Shown here: positions 44,366 to 52,286 of the stretch, piece by piece
Layout: each line of letters opens with the position of its first letter
Numbering within the stretch: position 1 is the first letter of the stretch
Origin: Blastochloris tepida
GTDB taxonomy: Bacteria; Pseudomonadota; Alphaproteobacteria; Rhizobiales; Xanthobacteraceae
Assembly: GCF_003966715.1 (NCBI RefSeq)
Contig: NZ_AP018907.1
Location: 1,600,001-1,664,000 of the forward strand
DNA length: 64,000 bases
Direction of reading: 5' to 3'
Translations under genes and position numbers: made by a program
The notes under the pieces: generated by a model
Seen by the model: only the letters and a program-made list of their open reading frames with translations
What the model was told of the DNA's origin: nothing
Database searches by the model: none

Positions 44366-45166
44366 ATGCTGACCTCTAAGCAACAGCGCTTCTGCGCAGA
44401 GTATTTGATCGACTTGAACGCGACAAAGGCCGCGATCCGCGCCGGCTACTCCGCACGCACGGCGAATCCCCAAGGCCCCCGTCTCCTCGGAAACCCTGAA
44501 ATCCAGGCGGCAATTGTTGCGGCGATGGCGGAGCGCTGCGAACAGACAAAGATCGACGCGAGTTGGCTGCTCAAGCGGCTTGTCGCTGAGGCCGAAGCCG
44601 ACCTTGCTGACCTCTATGATGAGAACAACAGGCTGCGCCCCATTGAGGAATGGCCGCCGATCTGGCGTCAGGGCCTCGTTGCCGGCGTCGAGGTCGAGGA
44701 ACTGTTCGAGGGCCGCGGCGAGGATCGCAGGCAGGTCGGAGTGGTCCGCAAGGTCAGGCTCTCCGATCGCGTGAAGCGGATCGAGCTGATCGGCAAGCAC
44801 ATCGACGTGTCGGCGTTCCAGGAGAACGTGAACCTGACGGGCGTGGATGACCTCGCCGGCCGGCTGTCCAGGGCGTCGCAGCGGCTCGCCGAACTCGACA
44901 CGCCCGACGTGCTGGACCTCGACGCCGACGAGGTCGACGACGCCGAGGAACCCGCAACGCCGACGCCCAGGCCTCCGGCCTCTGCCGGCCGTGCTGCGCC
45001 CGTCGCCGCCGCGCCTGCCGTCCAGCCTCCGCCAGCGCCGCCGCCATCGCCGCCGCCGTATCGGCCCATGCTGCCAGCGTCGGGACCGGCCGACTGGCGG
45101 CCGTCGTGGGGTGACGCGCCCGGCGTCGTCACTCAAGCCGACTTTGATCCAACCGACGATCTGTGA
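44366..45166 (+). CDS. terS: Terminase small subunit
   Basis: A 266-residue TerS of the terminase_2 type. The N-terminal domain has LTSKQQRFCAEYLIDLNATK and AAIRAGYSARTANPQGPRLL, a helix-turn-helix that recognises pac/cos DNA. Residues about 130-170 (SDRVKRIELIGKHIDV) form the oligomerisation helix. The C-terminal third is an unusual Pro/Ala-rich tail (SPPPYRPM) ending in an acidic DPTDDL. No large terminase follows, as in phage-inducible islands that use TerS to redirect a helper phage's packaging motor. Confidence 0.85.
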   Translation: MLTSKQQRFCAEYLIDLNATKAAIRAGYSARTANPQGPRLLGNPEIQAAIVAAMAERCEQTKIDASWLLKRLVAEAEADLADLYDENNRLRPIEEWPPIWRQGLVAGVEVEELFEGRGEDRRQVGVVRKVRLSDRVKRIELIGKHIDVSAFQENVNLTGVDDLAGRLSRASQRLAELDTPDVLDLDADEVDDAEEPATPTPRPPASAGRAAPVAAAPAVQPPPAPPPSPPPYRPMLPASGPADWRPSWGDAPGVVTQADFDPTDDL

Positions 45167-45178
45167 GGGCCAGCGCCT

Positions 45179-45487
45179 ATGAACGATTTCCTGCACCACA
45201 TTTCTCTGCTCTCGGCCGCCTCTGCCACCAGCTCAGGCGTCCCGTGTCAGCGCTCCGGCCGGTACTGCTTCAGCGTCGCCGGCACGTTCGGTGGCGCGAC
45301 GGTCGGCCTCCAGATGCTCGGTCCGGACGGCGCGACGTGGATCAGCGTCGAGGACGACAGCGGGGCCATCGCGATCACGAGCGCAAGGGCGCGGCTGGTC
45401 TACCTGCCGGCTGGGACGTTCCGGGCCACCATCACGGGCGGCGACGGCGTGTCGCTGCACGCGCGTCTTGATCGGGTGATCGACTGA
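45179..45487 (+). CDS. Small phage protein, beta-rich, unknown function
   Basis: A 102-residue protein starting 12 bp after terS. It is predicted beta-rich (YCFSVAGTFGGATVGLQMLG, ATWISVEDDSGAIAI, RLVYLPAGTFRATITGGDGV), a layout common in small capsid-decoration or head-tail proteins. No family assigned. Confidence 0.65.
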   Translation: MNDFLHHISLLSAASATSSGVPCQRSGRYCFSVAGTFGGATVGLQMLGPDGATWISVEDDSGAIAITSARARLVYLPAGTFRATITGGDGVSLHARLDRVID

Positions 45488-45501
45488 AGAAAGGGAAGAC
45501 C

Positions 45502-45768
45502 ATGACGTTGAAAGAACAGGCCGAAGCGCTGGTCGCGCTGTGCGGCCAGCTCGACGCCAAGCGGGCGCAAGCACTCGACTTGGTCGAGCAAATTCGCGCG
45601 GCCGACGCCGAACTCTGGAAGGCCACTGGTTCGCCCGGCCGCGTGCCGGTCGGGCTCCAGAACGCCATCGCCAGGACCGCGACCGAATACATCGCCGACC
45701 CGTCGCACCGGGTGGTGCGCCTCGCCGACGCGGCCCGCACCGCCTATGCCGAAGTGCTGAGAGGGTGA
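45502..45768 (+). CDS. Small helical element protein, unknown
   Basis: An 88-residue protein with a clear GAAAGGGAAG upstream. It starts with an amphipathic helix (MTLKEQAEALVALCGQLDAK) and looks like a small coiled-coil protein. No relative recognised. Same transcription unit as terS. Confidence 0.6.
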   Translation: MTLKEQAEALVALCGQLDAKRAQALDLVEQIRAADAELWKATGSPGRVPVGLQNAIARTATEYIADPSHRVVRLADAARTAYAEVLRG

Positions 45769-45772
45769 CGCG

Positions 45773-46342
45773 ATGAACGCCAATATCCCCACCTCCGGCG
45801 AGGTTCGTGCCAAGCTGGGCGCGCTCAATGATCTGAAAAATAGGCTGGACAAGGAGGCGTTCGACCTCGCGCTCTCGGCCGTATCCGGCGAGGCCGCCGC
45901 GGTGTCGAGGATCGCGGAAATTCGTGCGCAGATTGCCGGCCTGGATCAGGATCACGCAGTGCTGCGGCAGGCGGCTATCGCGGCCGAACGACACGAGGCG
46001 GCACAGCGCGAGCAGACCGACGAGGCCAAGCGGAAGGCCGCCCTGCGTCGCGCCGAGGCCGCGGCGAAGGCGCTGATCGGCGAGTGCGCTCGGGTCGATG
46101 CGGCGATTGCCACAGTCGTTTCGAGCATCGGCGCGATTGGCCACCTGCAACTTGATCTGCGGTCGACGCTTAGGGCGGCCGGGATCGATGATGCCGCTGG
46201 GCCGTCGATGTTAGATGTCGCGAGCAATCTGCTGCACGCGAAACTCAAGGGCGTGTTCGTGTCTGACGATCGCCCGGTCGGCGAACGCGCCGCGCTGATC
46301 TTCGAGAAGTTCACGAGGCTGCTGCCGGAGGATGGCGAATGA
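45773..46342 (+). CDS. Coiled-coil element protein, unknown
   Basis: A 189-residue protein, 4 bp after the previous gene and overlapping the next by 4 bp. The middle is a strongly charged coiled coil (AERHEAAQREQTDEAKRKAA, LRRAEAAAKALIGE). No catalytic motif. The position between terS and a scaffold-like gene hints at a capsid-assembly or packaging role. Confidence 0.6.
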   Translation: MNANIPTSGEVRAKLGALNDLKNRLDKEAFDLALSAVSGEAAAVSRIAEIRAQIAGLDQDHAVLRQAAIAAERHEAAQREQTDEAKRKAALRRAEAAAKALIGECARVDAAIATVVSSIGAIGHLQLDLRSTLRAAGIDDAAGPSMLDVASNLLHAKLKGVFVSDDRPVGERAALIFEKFTRLLPEDGE

Positions 46343-46947
46343 CCGACGCCGCTCACGTGTTGTTCCCGAACGACGCGCCGGCCGCCAAGGCTGCGACAGG
46401 GCCGGCAGGGAAGGACGGGCCGGGCCAGGGCGACGCCAAGCCGCCTGCGCCTGCTGCCGGCGATCCTGAGCCCGATGCCGCGCGGTCGATCTTCAGGGAC
46501 GAGCCCGATGCCGACGATGCCGCTGCGCGCGACGTAACGGACACGTTCGGCAGCTTTGCCATCTCGGCTGCGAACGATGGCGACATGGAGCGTTGCCACG
46601 CGCTCCAGGCCGCGGGCGAAACGCTGCTCGCTGACGTGCGCGAGGCCGGCGGGCTGGCCTCCGATCTCGCCGAGGCTCTGGGCTACGTGAAGGCTGCGGC
46701 CGACCGCTTCGCGCCCGCGACCGAGGAGGAGAACCAGGCCGGCATGGCGAAGGCCCTTGCCACCCTCCAGGCCGAGCGGACCGACCACGCCGCGCTCGAA
46801 GGCGATCTCGCCGCGGCGCGCCGGCTGATTGTCGAGATGGACCGGCGAACTCCGGGGCTGATCGAACAGCTTGAACTCACCGGGGCCGGGAACGATCCTC
46901 GGTTGATCAAGGCCGCCATCAAGGAGGCGCGCCGCCGGGGGCTCTGA
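46339..46947 (+). CDS. Possible scaffolding-like phage protein
   Basis: A 202-residue acidic, Ala/Asp-rich protein. The N-terminal third is disordered (PAAKAATGPAGKDGPGQGDA, DPEPDAARSIFRDEPDADD); the rest is helical. It ends with ELTGAGNDPRLIKAAIKEAR, similar in style to the capsid-binding C-terminus of scaffolding proteins in podoviruses (GN-x-P-x-h-I). If it is a scaffold, it may act on helper capsids, as satellite scaffolds such as P4 Sid do. Overlaps both neighbours. Confidence 0.4.
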   Translation: MTDAAHVLFPNDAPAAKAATGPAGKDGPGQGDAKPPAPAAGDPEPDAARSIFRDEPDADDAAARDVTDTFGSFAISAANDGDMERCHALQAAGETLLADVREAGGLASDLAEALGYVKAAADRFAPATEEENQAGMAKALATLQAERTDHAALEGDLAAARRLIVEMDRRTPGLIEQLELTGAGNDPRLIKAAIKEARRRGL

Positions 46948-47309
46948 TGCCGCGCCGACCGCCTCTGACCGAATGCCCGTGCTGCAAAACAAAACTCGAC
47001 GAACCGATAGATGTCGAGGTGCTTGCTCTGCACGCCGGCCTTACCGAAGATGAAGAAGCCGTGCTGTTCGCGCTGATCGAAGAGCGCGGACGTTGGCTCA
47101 ATGGGGAGAAGATCGCGGATGTAATCTACGCCGATGATCCGAACGGCGGGCCAGACCAATGGGCAAAACAGCAAGCCGCGGTGAGGAATGTTATGTCGGG
47201 CCTGAGGCAGAAACTTCCCGGCACCCGGCTTTACGTCGAACACCTCAACCAACGGGGCTGGGTCGTCCGCCTCGCGCCCACCGGCTTCTCAGGATGGCGC
47301 GGGGCTTGA
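46947..47309 (+). CDS. Zinc-ribbon plus winged-helix DNA-binding protein
   Basis: A 120-residue protein; its ATG overlaps the previous stop (TGATG). The N-terminus has CPCCKTKL, half of a zinc ribbon. The C-terminal part (VRNVMSGLRQKLPGTRLYVE, HLNQRGWVVRL) matches the winged helix of OmpR-type regulators. It lacks a receiver domain. As the only clear DNA-binding protein besides AlpA, it is a candidate regulator of the element's palindromic operators. It is the last gene before the right end. Confidence 0.7.
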   Translation: MPRRPPLTECPCCKTKLDEPIDVEVLALHAGLTEDEEAVLFALIEERGRWLNGEKIADVIYADDPNGGPDQWAKQQAAVRNVMSGLRQKLPGTRLYVEHLNQRGWVVRLAPTGFSGWRGA

Positions 47310-47442
47310 GGCCGGCGGCGGGTCGGGCCGGCGAATGGTGCGAATCGTCGCATCCAGTAGCGCCCAAGCGCAAATGGCATGGCGGGCTGGTTGGCGGGTA
47401 GGCTCAGAGAATTTTGAAATTCGCCAGTAATTTCAAGGGCGT

Positions 47443-47455
47443 CTGGCGGAGAGGG
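47443..47455. repeat. Right attachment-site copy, within tRNA-Ser
   Basis: CTGGCGGAGAGGG, identical to 30463-30475. It spans the CCA end, discriminator and acceptor stem of the tRNA-Ser gene, so integration leaves the tRNA intact. Confidence 0.65.
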
Positions 47456-47533
47456 GGGGATTCGAACCCCCGATACGGTTACCCGTATGCCGCATTTCGA
47501 GTGCGGTGCTTTCAACCGCTCAGCCACCTCTCC
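47444..47533 (-). tRNA. tRNA-Ser (anticodon CGA)
   Basis: A 90-nt serine tRNA on the minus strand including an encoded CCA. The acceptor stem GGAGAGG/CCTCTCC is followed by a discriminator G. The D arm TGGCTGAGCGGTTGAAAGC, the anticodon stem CCGCA/TGCGG around loop CTCGAAA, a long variable arm (ATACGGG-TAA-CCGTAT) typical of class II tRNAs, and the T arm GGGGGTTCGAATCCCCC are all present. It decodes UCG. The 3' end points into the integrated element. Confidence 0.97.
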
Positions 47534-47876
47534 GCGAGCCGAGCCAAATCGGGGTGGAGCCCCTCTCGAGCGGTGGCGGACCATACCCAAGCCGTTTGCG
47601 CGGGGCAAGCGGGCTGTCGATGAGAAACCTCCAGAAAAAGAGCGTGTTGCGGAATCAAAGGAAACGCCGCAAAAAACAATATATAGTACATCAATGTCAT
47701 AATTATCCACTATATATTGATTTTTCGGAGTGGAGGCCTCAATTCTGCAACAGCCTCCAAAGGCGGCGGATATTGTTTCATGCCCATTCCCGTCTGTCCG
47801 GCGGCGCGTCCAGCCCGGCCCCGTCCGCCCCGGCGGCACCAATACCAACGGCCGCGACAGCGGACCGTTGGTCCCG

Positions 47877-47966
47877 ATCGCGGGTTTTCGCGAAATCTTT
47901 GATTTTCCAAAATAAAATCCGCGAGGGCCAACGACCCAACGCGTCAGCGTCCGGGGCCGTTGGTCC
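47877..47966. repeat. Intergenic repeat, family B, copy 2
   Basis: GATCGCGGGTTTTCGCGAAA, TTTGATTTTCC and AAATAAAATCCGCGAGGGCC followed by GTCCGGGGCCGTTGG. It matches 10991-11080 over its length. It is joined directly to family A copy 3. Confidence 0.75.
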
Positions 47967-48070
47967 AAGGCGCAATCCGGCCCGAACGCATCGGATCGGG
48001 TGCTCCAAGCCATTTAGCTGTCGCATTTTTTCTCGCAGATCCGCTATCCACCCCTGCGGAACATGCCCAA
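47967..48070. repeat. Palindromic intergenic repeat, family A, copy 3 (diverged)
   Basis: AAGGCGCAATCCGGCCCGAA, then CGCATCGGATCGGGTGCTCC, then CTCGCAGATCCGCTATCC. This is the most diverged of the three family A copies; the inner palindrome is partly eroded. Confidence 0.65.
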
Positions 48071-48142
48071 GATGCGTGACCGGCCGCGGCCGCTCTGGCA
48101 AGTTGGCGCGAGCTTGAGCGGCGGGATTCGGGAGACTCGGAG

Positions 48143-49021
48143 ATGTTCGACGCCATCGCCTTCGCCGGCGGCGGCAATCGCTGCTACTGGCAGGGTGGAT
48201 TCTGGGACGCCGCGCGCGAGGACCTCGGCCTTGCGCCGCGGCTGGTGGTCGGCGCCAGTGCCGGCGCCTGGCAGGCGGCCTATTCCCTTCTCGGCCTGAT
48301 CGGCGAGGTGCGGCCGACGGTGATCTCGGCCTGCGGCCCGCACCTTGCCAATTTCGACTGGCGCCGCCGCTCCGGCTCGCCGACCTGGTTTCCGGTCGCC
48401 GGGCTCTATCGCGAGCTGGTGACGCGCACGCTCAGGGGCGACGCGCTCGCCCGCATCAATGCGCTCACCGACTTCCGAATCGCCCTCGCCCGCCCGCCCC
48501 GCTGGCTGCCGGCGCAGGCCGCGCCCTGGCTGGGGCTCGCCGCCTACCAGATCGAGAAGCGGCTGTTCGCGCCCGTGCATCCGCGCTTCGGCCGCGCCCT
48601 CGGCTTCGAGCCGGAATTCGTGCCGGCGCGGACGATGCGCACCACGGCCGAGCTGATCGACGCGCTGATGGCCACCGCCACCGTGCCGCCGATCATGCCG
48701 ATCCTGCGCATCGGCGGCCGAATCGCGCTCGATGGCGGCCTCGTCGACAATGTGCCGGTCGAGCCCCTGGCAGAGATCGAGCGGGCCGGCGGCCGCACGC
48801 TGGTGCTGCTGACCCGCCGCTATGACGCGCTTCCCGAGGTGCCCGGCCGCCTTTATGTCGAGCCGTCCGAGCCGATCCCGGTGCATCAGTTCGATATCAC
48901 CGACCCCGAGGGCATCCGGGCCGCGTTCGCGCTCGGCCAGCGCGATGGCGCCGCCTTCGCCAAGGCGCAGCGGGTCAGTGCCAGCGGCGCTCGGCGTTCC
49001 GCCACTGATCCAGGGGCATGA
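48143..49021 (+). CDS. Patatin-like phospholipase
   Basis: A 292-residue patatin-domain lipase. The oxyanion-hole loop is AGGGNRC (residues 8-14), the nucleophile Ser39 is in GASAG, and the catalytic Asp is in DGGLVDN (about residue 199). No signal peptide, so cytoplasmic. It would hydrolyse lipid acyl esters. Its 3' end overlaps the convergent downstream gene by 47 bp. GGAG lies upstream of the ATG. Confidence 0.88.
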   Translation: MFDAIAFAGGGNRCYWQGGFWDAAREDLGLAPRLVVGASAGAWQAAYSLLGLIGEVRPTVISACGPHLANFDWRRRSGSPTWFPVAGLYRELVTRTLRGDALARINALTDFRIALARPPRWLPAQAAPWLGLAAYQIEKRLFAPVHPRFGRALGFEPEFVPARTMRTTAELIDALMATATVPPIMPILRIGGRIALDGGLVDNVPVEPLAEIERAGGRTLVLLTRRYDALPEVPGRLYVEPSEPIPVHQFDITDPEGIRAAFALGQRDGAAFAKAQRVSASGARRSATDPGA

Positions 49022-49589
49022 CGTCCGGCGGCTGGCCGTTGGGGTGCGGCCAGGAATCGACCACCCAGGGCCGGCCGCTCGCGCGCTCCACCATCACCGC
49101 GGTCTGGTGCGGGTAGCGCAGGTCGAACAGGAAGCCGCGCGAGGCCGGACCATCCGGCACGTGGAACTTCAGCAGGCCGAGATCGGCGAGCAGGACCAGA
49201 TAGCTCGTGGTGTTGGTCGACTCGTCGATACAGTCGAGTTGGCCCTTCTCCGGCGTCATCGGGTCGAGGCCGCCGCGGTCGCGCCCGGTGCCGGCGGCCG
49301 GCGCCACCTTGCGTTCGAGCAGAGCGATCGCCCGGGCAACCGCTGCGCGCTCGGCCGGCGCACTGCCGGCGCCGGCGAACAGCCGCCTCAGATCGGCGAT
49401 ATCTCCCGCGCCCAGCCGCACCACCGTCCGCTCGGCGCAGCCGAAATCGTGGCACACCACCACCCGCCCCGCCTGGGGCTCGGCCACGGACTTGGTCGCC
49501 AGATAGCTCACCGCCTCGTCACGGCCGGCCAATGCCGGCCCGGCCAGCCACAGGCTCGCGCCCGCAAGGAACACTCCGATCCACCGCAT
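48975..49589 (-). CDS. Secreted protein of unknown function
   Basis: A 204-residue protein from ATG 49587-49589, chosen because it begins a clean signal peptide (MRWIGVFLAGASLWLAGPAL, cleavage after ALA). The mature part has paired cysteines (VCHDFGCAER; LDCIDE) and conserved-looking DESTNTTSYLVLLADLGLL and WVVDSWPHPNGQPPDV. It is a conserved hypothetical in this lineage by appearance, possibly periplasmic. It lies between the patatin gene and trmFO, and is divergent from trmFO. Confidence 0.75.
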   Translation of the reverse strand: MRWIGVFLAGASLWLAGPALAGRDEAVSYLATKSVAEPQAGRVVVCHDFGCAERTVVRLGAGDIADLRRLFAGAGSAPAERAAVARAIALLERKVAPAAGTGRDRGGLDPMTPEKGQLDCIDESTNTTSYLVLLADLGLLKFHVPDGPASRGFLFDLRYPHQTAVMVERASGRPWVVDSWPHPNGQPPDVMPLDQWRNAERRWH

Positions 49590-49686
49590 ATGATATCCTA
49601 GCGTGCATTCCGCGTCCGGCTGAAGGCCCTTCGCGGGTTTGTCCCCCGACATTGACCGGCGCGGCCCACGCACCCATAAGACCGAA

Positions 49687-51117
49687 ATGACGGCCAACAC
49701 CCCACGCGCTACGGCACCGGTTCACATCGTCGGCGGCGGCCTTGCCGGTTCGGAAGCCGCCTGGCAGGCGGCGCAGGCCGGCGTGCCGGTGGTGCTGCAC
49801 GAGATGCGCCCCCACCGCGCCACCGAGGCCCACCGCACGGACGGCCTGGCCGAGCTCGTATGCTCGAACTCGTTCCGCTCGGACGATGCCGAGACCAGCG
49901 CCATCGGCCTGCTGCACGCCGAGATGCGCCGCCTCGGCTCGCTGATCATGGCGTGCGCCGACGCCCATCAGGTGCCGGCGGGCGGCGCGCTGGCGGTGGA
50001 CCGGGAGGGATTTTCCGCCGCCGTCACCGCGGCGCTCGCGGCGCATCCGCTGATCGAGATTCGCCGCGAGGAGATCACCGGCCTGCCGCCCGCGGATTGG
50101 GAGAGCGTCATCCTCGCCACCGGCCCCCTCACCTCCCCGCCGCTGGCCGAGGCCATCAAGGCGCTGACCGGCGAAGCGGATCTCGCCTTCTTCGACGCCA
50201 TCGCCCCGATCGTCCACCGCGACTCGATCGACATGGACGTCGCCTGGTTCCAGTCGCGCTACGACAAGGCCGGGCCCGGCGGCTCGGGTGCTGACTACAT
50301 CAACTGCCCGCTCGACCGCGACCAGTACGAGGCGTTCATCGACGGCCTGCTGGCCGGCGACAAGACGCCGTTCAAGGAGTGGGAGGCGGCGACACCCTAT
50401 TTCGACGGCTGCCTGCCGATCGAGGTGATGGCCGAGCGCGGCCGCCAGACGCTGCGCCACGGGCCGATGAAGCCGTTCGGCCTCACCAATCCGCACAACC
50501 CCACCGTCAAGGCCTATGCCATCGTCCAGCTGCGCCAGGACAACAGGCTCGGCACGCTGTTCAACATGGTCGGCTTCCAGACCAAGCTGAAGCATGCCGA
50601 GCAGATTCGGCTGTTCCGCACCATTCCCGGGCTGGAGAAGGCCGAGTTCGCGCGGCTGGGCGGGCTGCACCGCAACACCTTCCTCAACTCGCCGAAGCTG
50701 CTCGATTCCGCGTTGCGCCTGAAGGCTGCGCCGCACCTGCGCTTTGCTGGCCAGATCACCGGCTGCGAGGGCTATGTCGAGAGCGCCGCCATCGGCGGGC
50801 TGGCCGGGCGCTTCGCCGCCGCCGAGCGGCGGGGCGACGCCGCCGTGCCGCCGCCGCCGACCACGGCGCATGGCGCGCTGCTCAACCACATCACCGGCGG
50901 CCATATCGAGACCATCGATGCCGGGCCGCGCTCGTTCCAGCCGATGAACGTCAATTTCGGCCTGTTCCCGCCGCTGGCGGCCCCCACCCGTAACGAACAT
51001 GGCGAGCGCCTGCGCGGGCCGGCGAAGTCGATCGCCAAGAAGCGCGCGCTGTGCGCCCGGGCGCTGTCGGACTTCGACGGCTGGCGGGCCGGCGCCTTCA
51101 AGGCTGCGGCGGAGTGA
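49687..51117 (+). CDS. trmFO: tRNA (uracil-54-C5)-methyltransferase TrmFO
   Basis: A 476-residue folate/FAD-dependent enzyme that makes m5U54 in tRNA. It has the FAD motif [16 protein letters not shown] (about residues 13-28), [50 protein letters not shown] and [17 protein letters not shown], all family signatures. The ATG at 49687 is preferred to an upstream frame start. A kinase gene is translationally coupled to its end. Confidence 0.96.
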   Translation: MTANTPRATAPVHIVGGGLAGSEAAWQAAQAGVPVVLHEMRPHRATEAHRTDGLAELVCSNSFRSDDAETSAIGLLHAEMRRLGSLIMACADAHQVPAGGALAVDREGFSAAVTAALAAHPLIEIRREEITGLPPADWESVILATGPLTSPPLAEAIKALTGEADLAFFDAIAPIVHRDSIDMDVAWFQSRYDKAGPGGSGADYINCPLDRDQYEAFIDGLLAGDKTPFKEWEAATPYFDGCLPIEVMAERGRQTLRHGPMKPFGLTNPHNPTVKAYAIVQLRQDNRLGTLFNMVGFQTKLKHAEQIRLFRTIPGLEKAEFARLGGLHRNTFLNSPKLLDSALRLKAAPHLRFAGQITGCEGYVESAAIGGLAGRFAAAERRGDAAVPPPPTTAHGALLNHITGGHIETIDAGPRSFQPMNVNFGLFPPLAAPTRNEHGERLRGPAKSIAKKRALCARALSDFDGWRAGAFKAAAE

Positions 51118-52193
51118 CGATCGTGGCGGACAGGACCCTCGGACAGTCATCCACCCCTCGCGGCCGCTTCGAGCCGGAGCTGGTGCTGAAGTCGGACACC
51201 TTCTCCACCATCGAGCGCGGCACCTATGTCGGCGCCGACGGCACGCGCCTGCCGGCGGTGCGCCGCCTGTTCGGCGAGGTGGCATGGTGGGTGAAGCCGA
51301 TCGCCAACCATTTCGCGTGGCGCGAGGCGACGGCGCTCAAGGCCGCCAAGGGCCTCAATGCCGGGCCGGAGCTGATCGATTCGGGCGACGGCTTCCTGGT
51401 GCGCTCGTTCATCGAGGGGCTGCCGCTGCATCTGGCCCGGCCCACCGACCCCGCCTGGTTCCGCAACGCCAAGCGCATGCTGCACGCCCTGCACCGGGCG
51501 GGCGTGGTCCACAACGACCTCGCCAAGGAGCAGAACTGGCTGGTCGGCCCCGAGGGCGAGGCGGTCCTCACCGATTTCCAGCTCGCAATGGTGTTTCCGC
51601 GCCGCTCCAAGCTGTTCCGGGTGCTGGCGCACGAGGATCTGCGCCACCTGCTCAAGCACAAGCGCCGCTATTGCCCGCAGGCGCTCACCGCCAGCGAGCG
51701 GCGCATGCTCGGCCGCAAGTCGCTGCCGGCCCGGCTGTGGCTGATGACCGGCAAGAAGGTCTACAACGCCATCACCCGCGGCCTGCTGCGCTACGAGGAC
51801 CGCGAGGGCGGCGGCAAGCGCCTCGCCAATGACGGGCCGCTGATCCTGGCATGGCTGAAGCGCCATCCGCAGGTGCGCGATGCCTTCGTCGCCGCCTATC
51901 CGTTCCCGCGCCGCGGCTGCGGCCTCTATGCGTTCGTCGAGGCGCCCGGCCTCGACGCCGAGACGATTCGCGGCTTCATCGTCCAGGAGATGGGGTGCGA
52001 TCAGGCGCCGGAACTGCTGCAGGTGGTGGAGCGCCTGCCCCGCCACCCGGACGGCAGCGTGCACGAGGAGGTGCTGCGGCTCGTGGCGCTGAACCAGATC
52101 GATCTGGTCGCCACGCTGCCCGAGACCGAGGAAGCACGCGCCGCCACGCGCCGGATCGTCGCCGGCCGGCTGAACCTCGCCGACCGCACCTGA
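51114..52193 (+). CDS. RIO-like serine/threonine protein kinase
   Basis: A 359-residue kinase-like protein from a GTG that overlaps the trmFO stop (a second GTG nine bases on is possible). The catalytic loop is [10 protein letters not shown] (HxDxxxxN), and the metal site is TDFQLAM in place of DFG. The N-lobe has [20 protein letters not shown]. Such proteins resemble lipopolysaccharide-core or RIO-type kinases. Target unknown. Confidence 0.75.
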   Translation: MTIVADRTLGQSSTPRGRFEPELVLKSDTFSTIERGTYVGADGTRLPAVRRLFGEVAWWVKPIANHFAWREATALKAAKGLNAGPELIDSGDGFLVRSFIEGLPLHLARPTDPAWFRNAKRMLHALHRAGVVHNDLAKEQNWLVGPEGEAVLTDFQLAMVFPRRSKLFRVLAHEDLRHLLKHKRRYCPQALTASERRMLGRKSLPARLWLMTGKKVYNAITRGLLRYEDREGGGKRLANDGPLILAWLKRHPQVRDAFVAAYPFPRRGCGLYAFVEAPGLDAETIRGFIVQEMGCDQAPELLQVVERLPRHPDGSVHEEVLRLVALNQIDLVATLPETEEARAATRRIVAGRLNLADRT

Positions 52194-52286
52194 GGCGGGC
52201 TGCTCATCGGGCTGGGGACGGCGGACCCGGCCGGCCGCGTCCGGCTTGTCGATCGGGGGCAAGACCGGCTAAGGACAGCCCTTGGC

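Larger units (their letters stand above)
30463..47455. mobile_element. Integrated phage satellite-like element (about 17 kb)
   Basis: The element is bounded by the 13-bp direct repeat CTGGCGGAGAGGG, the right copy forming the 3' end of tRNA-Ser. From left to right it holds integrase, AlpA regulator, primase/helicase-type ATPase, a candidate origin, a minus-strand block of five virion-type genes (gp13/14/15/16-like plus a small protein), a small terminase subunit and five small plus-strand genes. There is no large terminase, portal, major capsid, tail-tube or lysis gene. No frame in it is broken. int, alpA, pri-rep and terS are the hallmark set of Gram-negative phage-inducible chromosomal islands. 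A deleted podoviral prophage is the main alternative. Confidence 0.75.
47534..48142. other. Intergenic region between tRNA-Ser and the patatin gene
   Basis: The left 340 bp has an AT-rich island (about 47675-47725) with no supported gene; a hairpin ACCAACGG...CCGTTGGT lies at about 47844-47872. The right part carries one copy each of repeat families B and A in tandem. The patatin promoter should be near 48070-48130. Confidence 0.5.

Noticed and set aside
49519..51285. 588-codon minus-strand frame opposite trmFO
   Set aside because: Antisense shadow of a well-supported gene.
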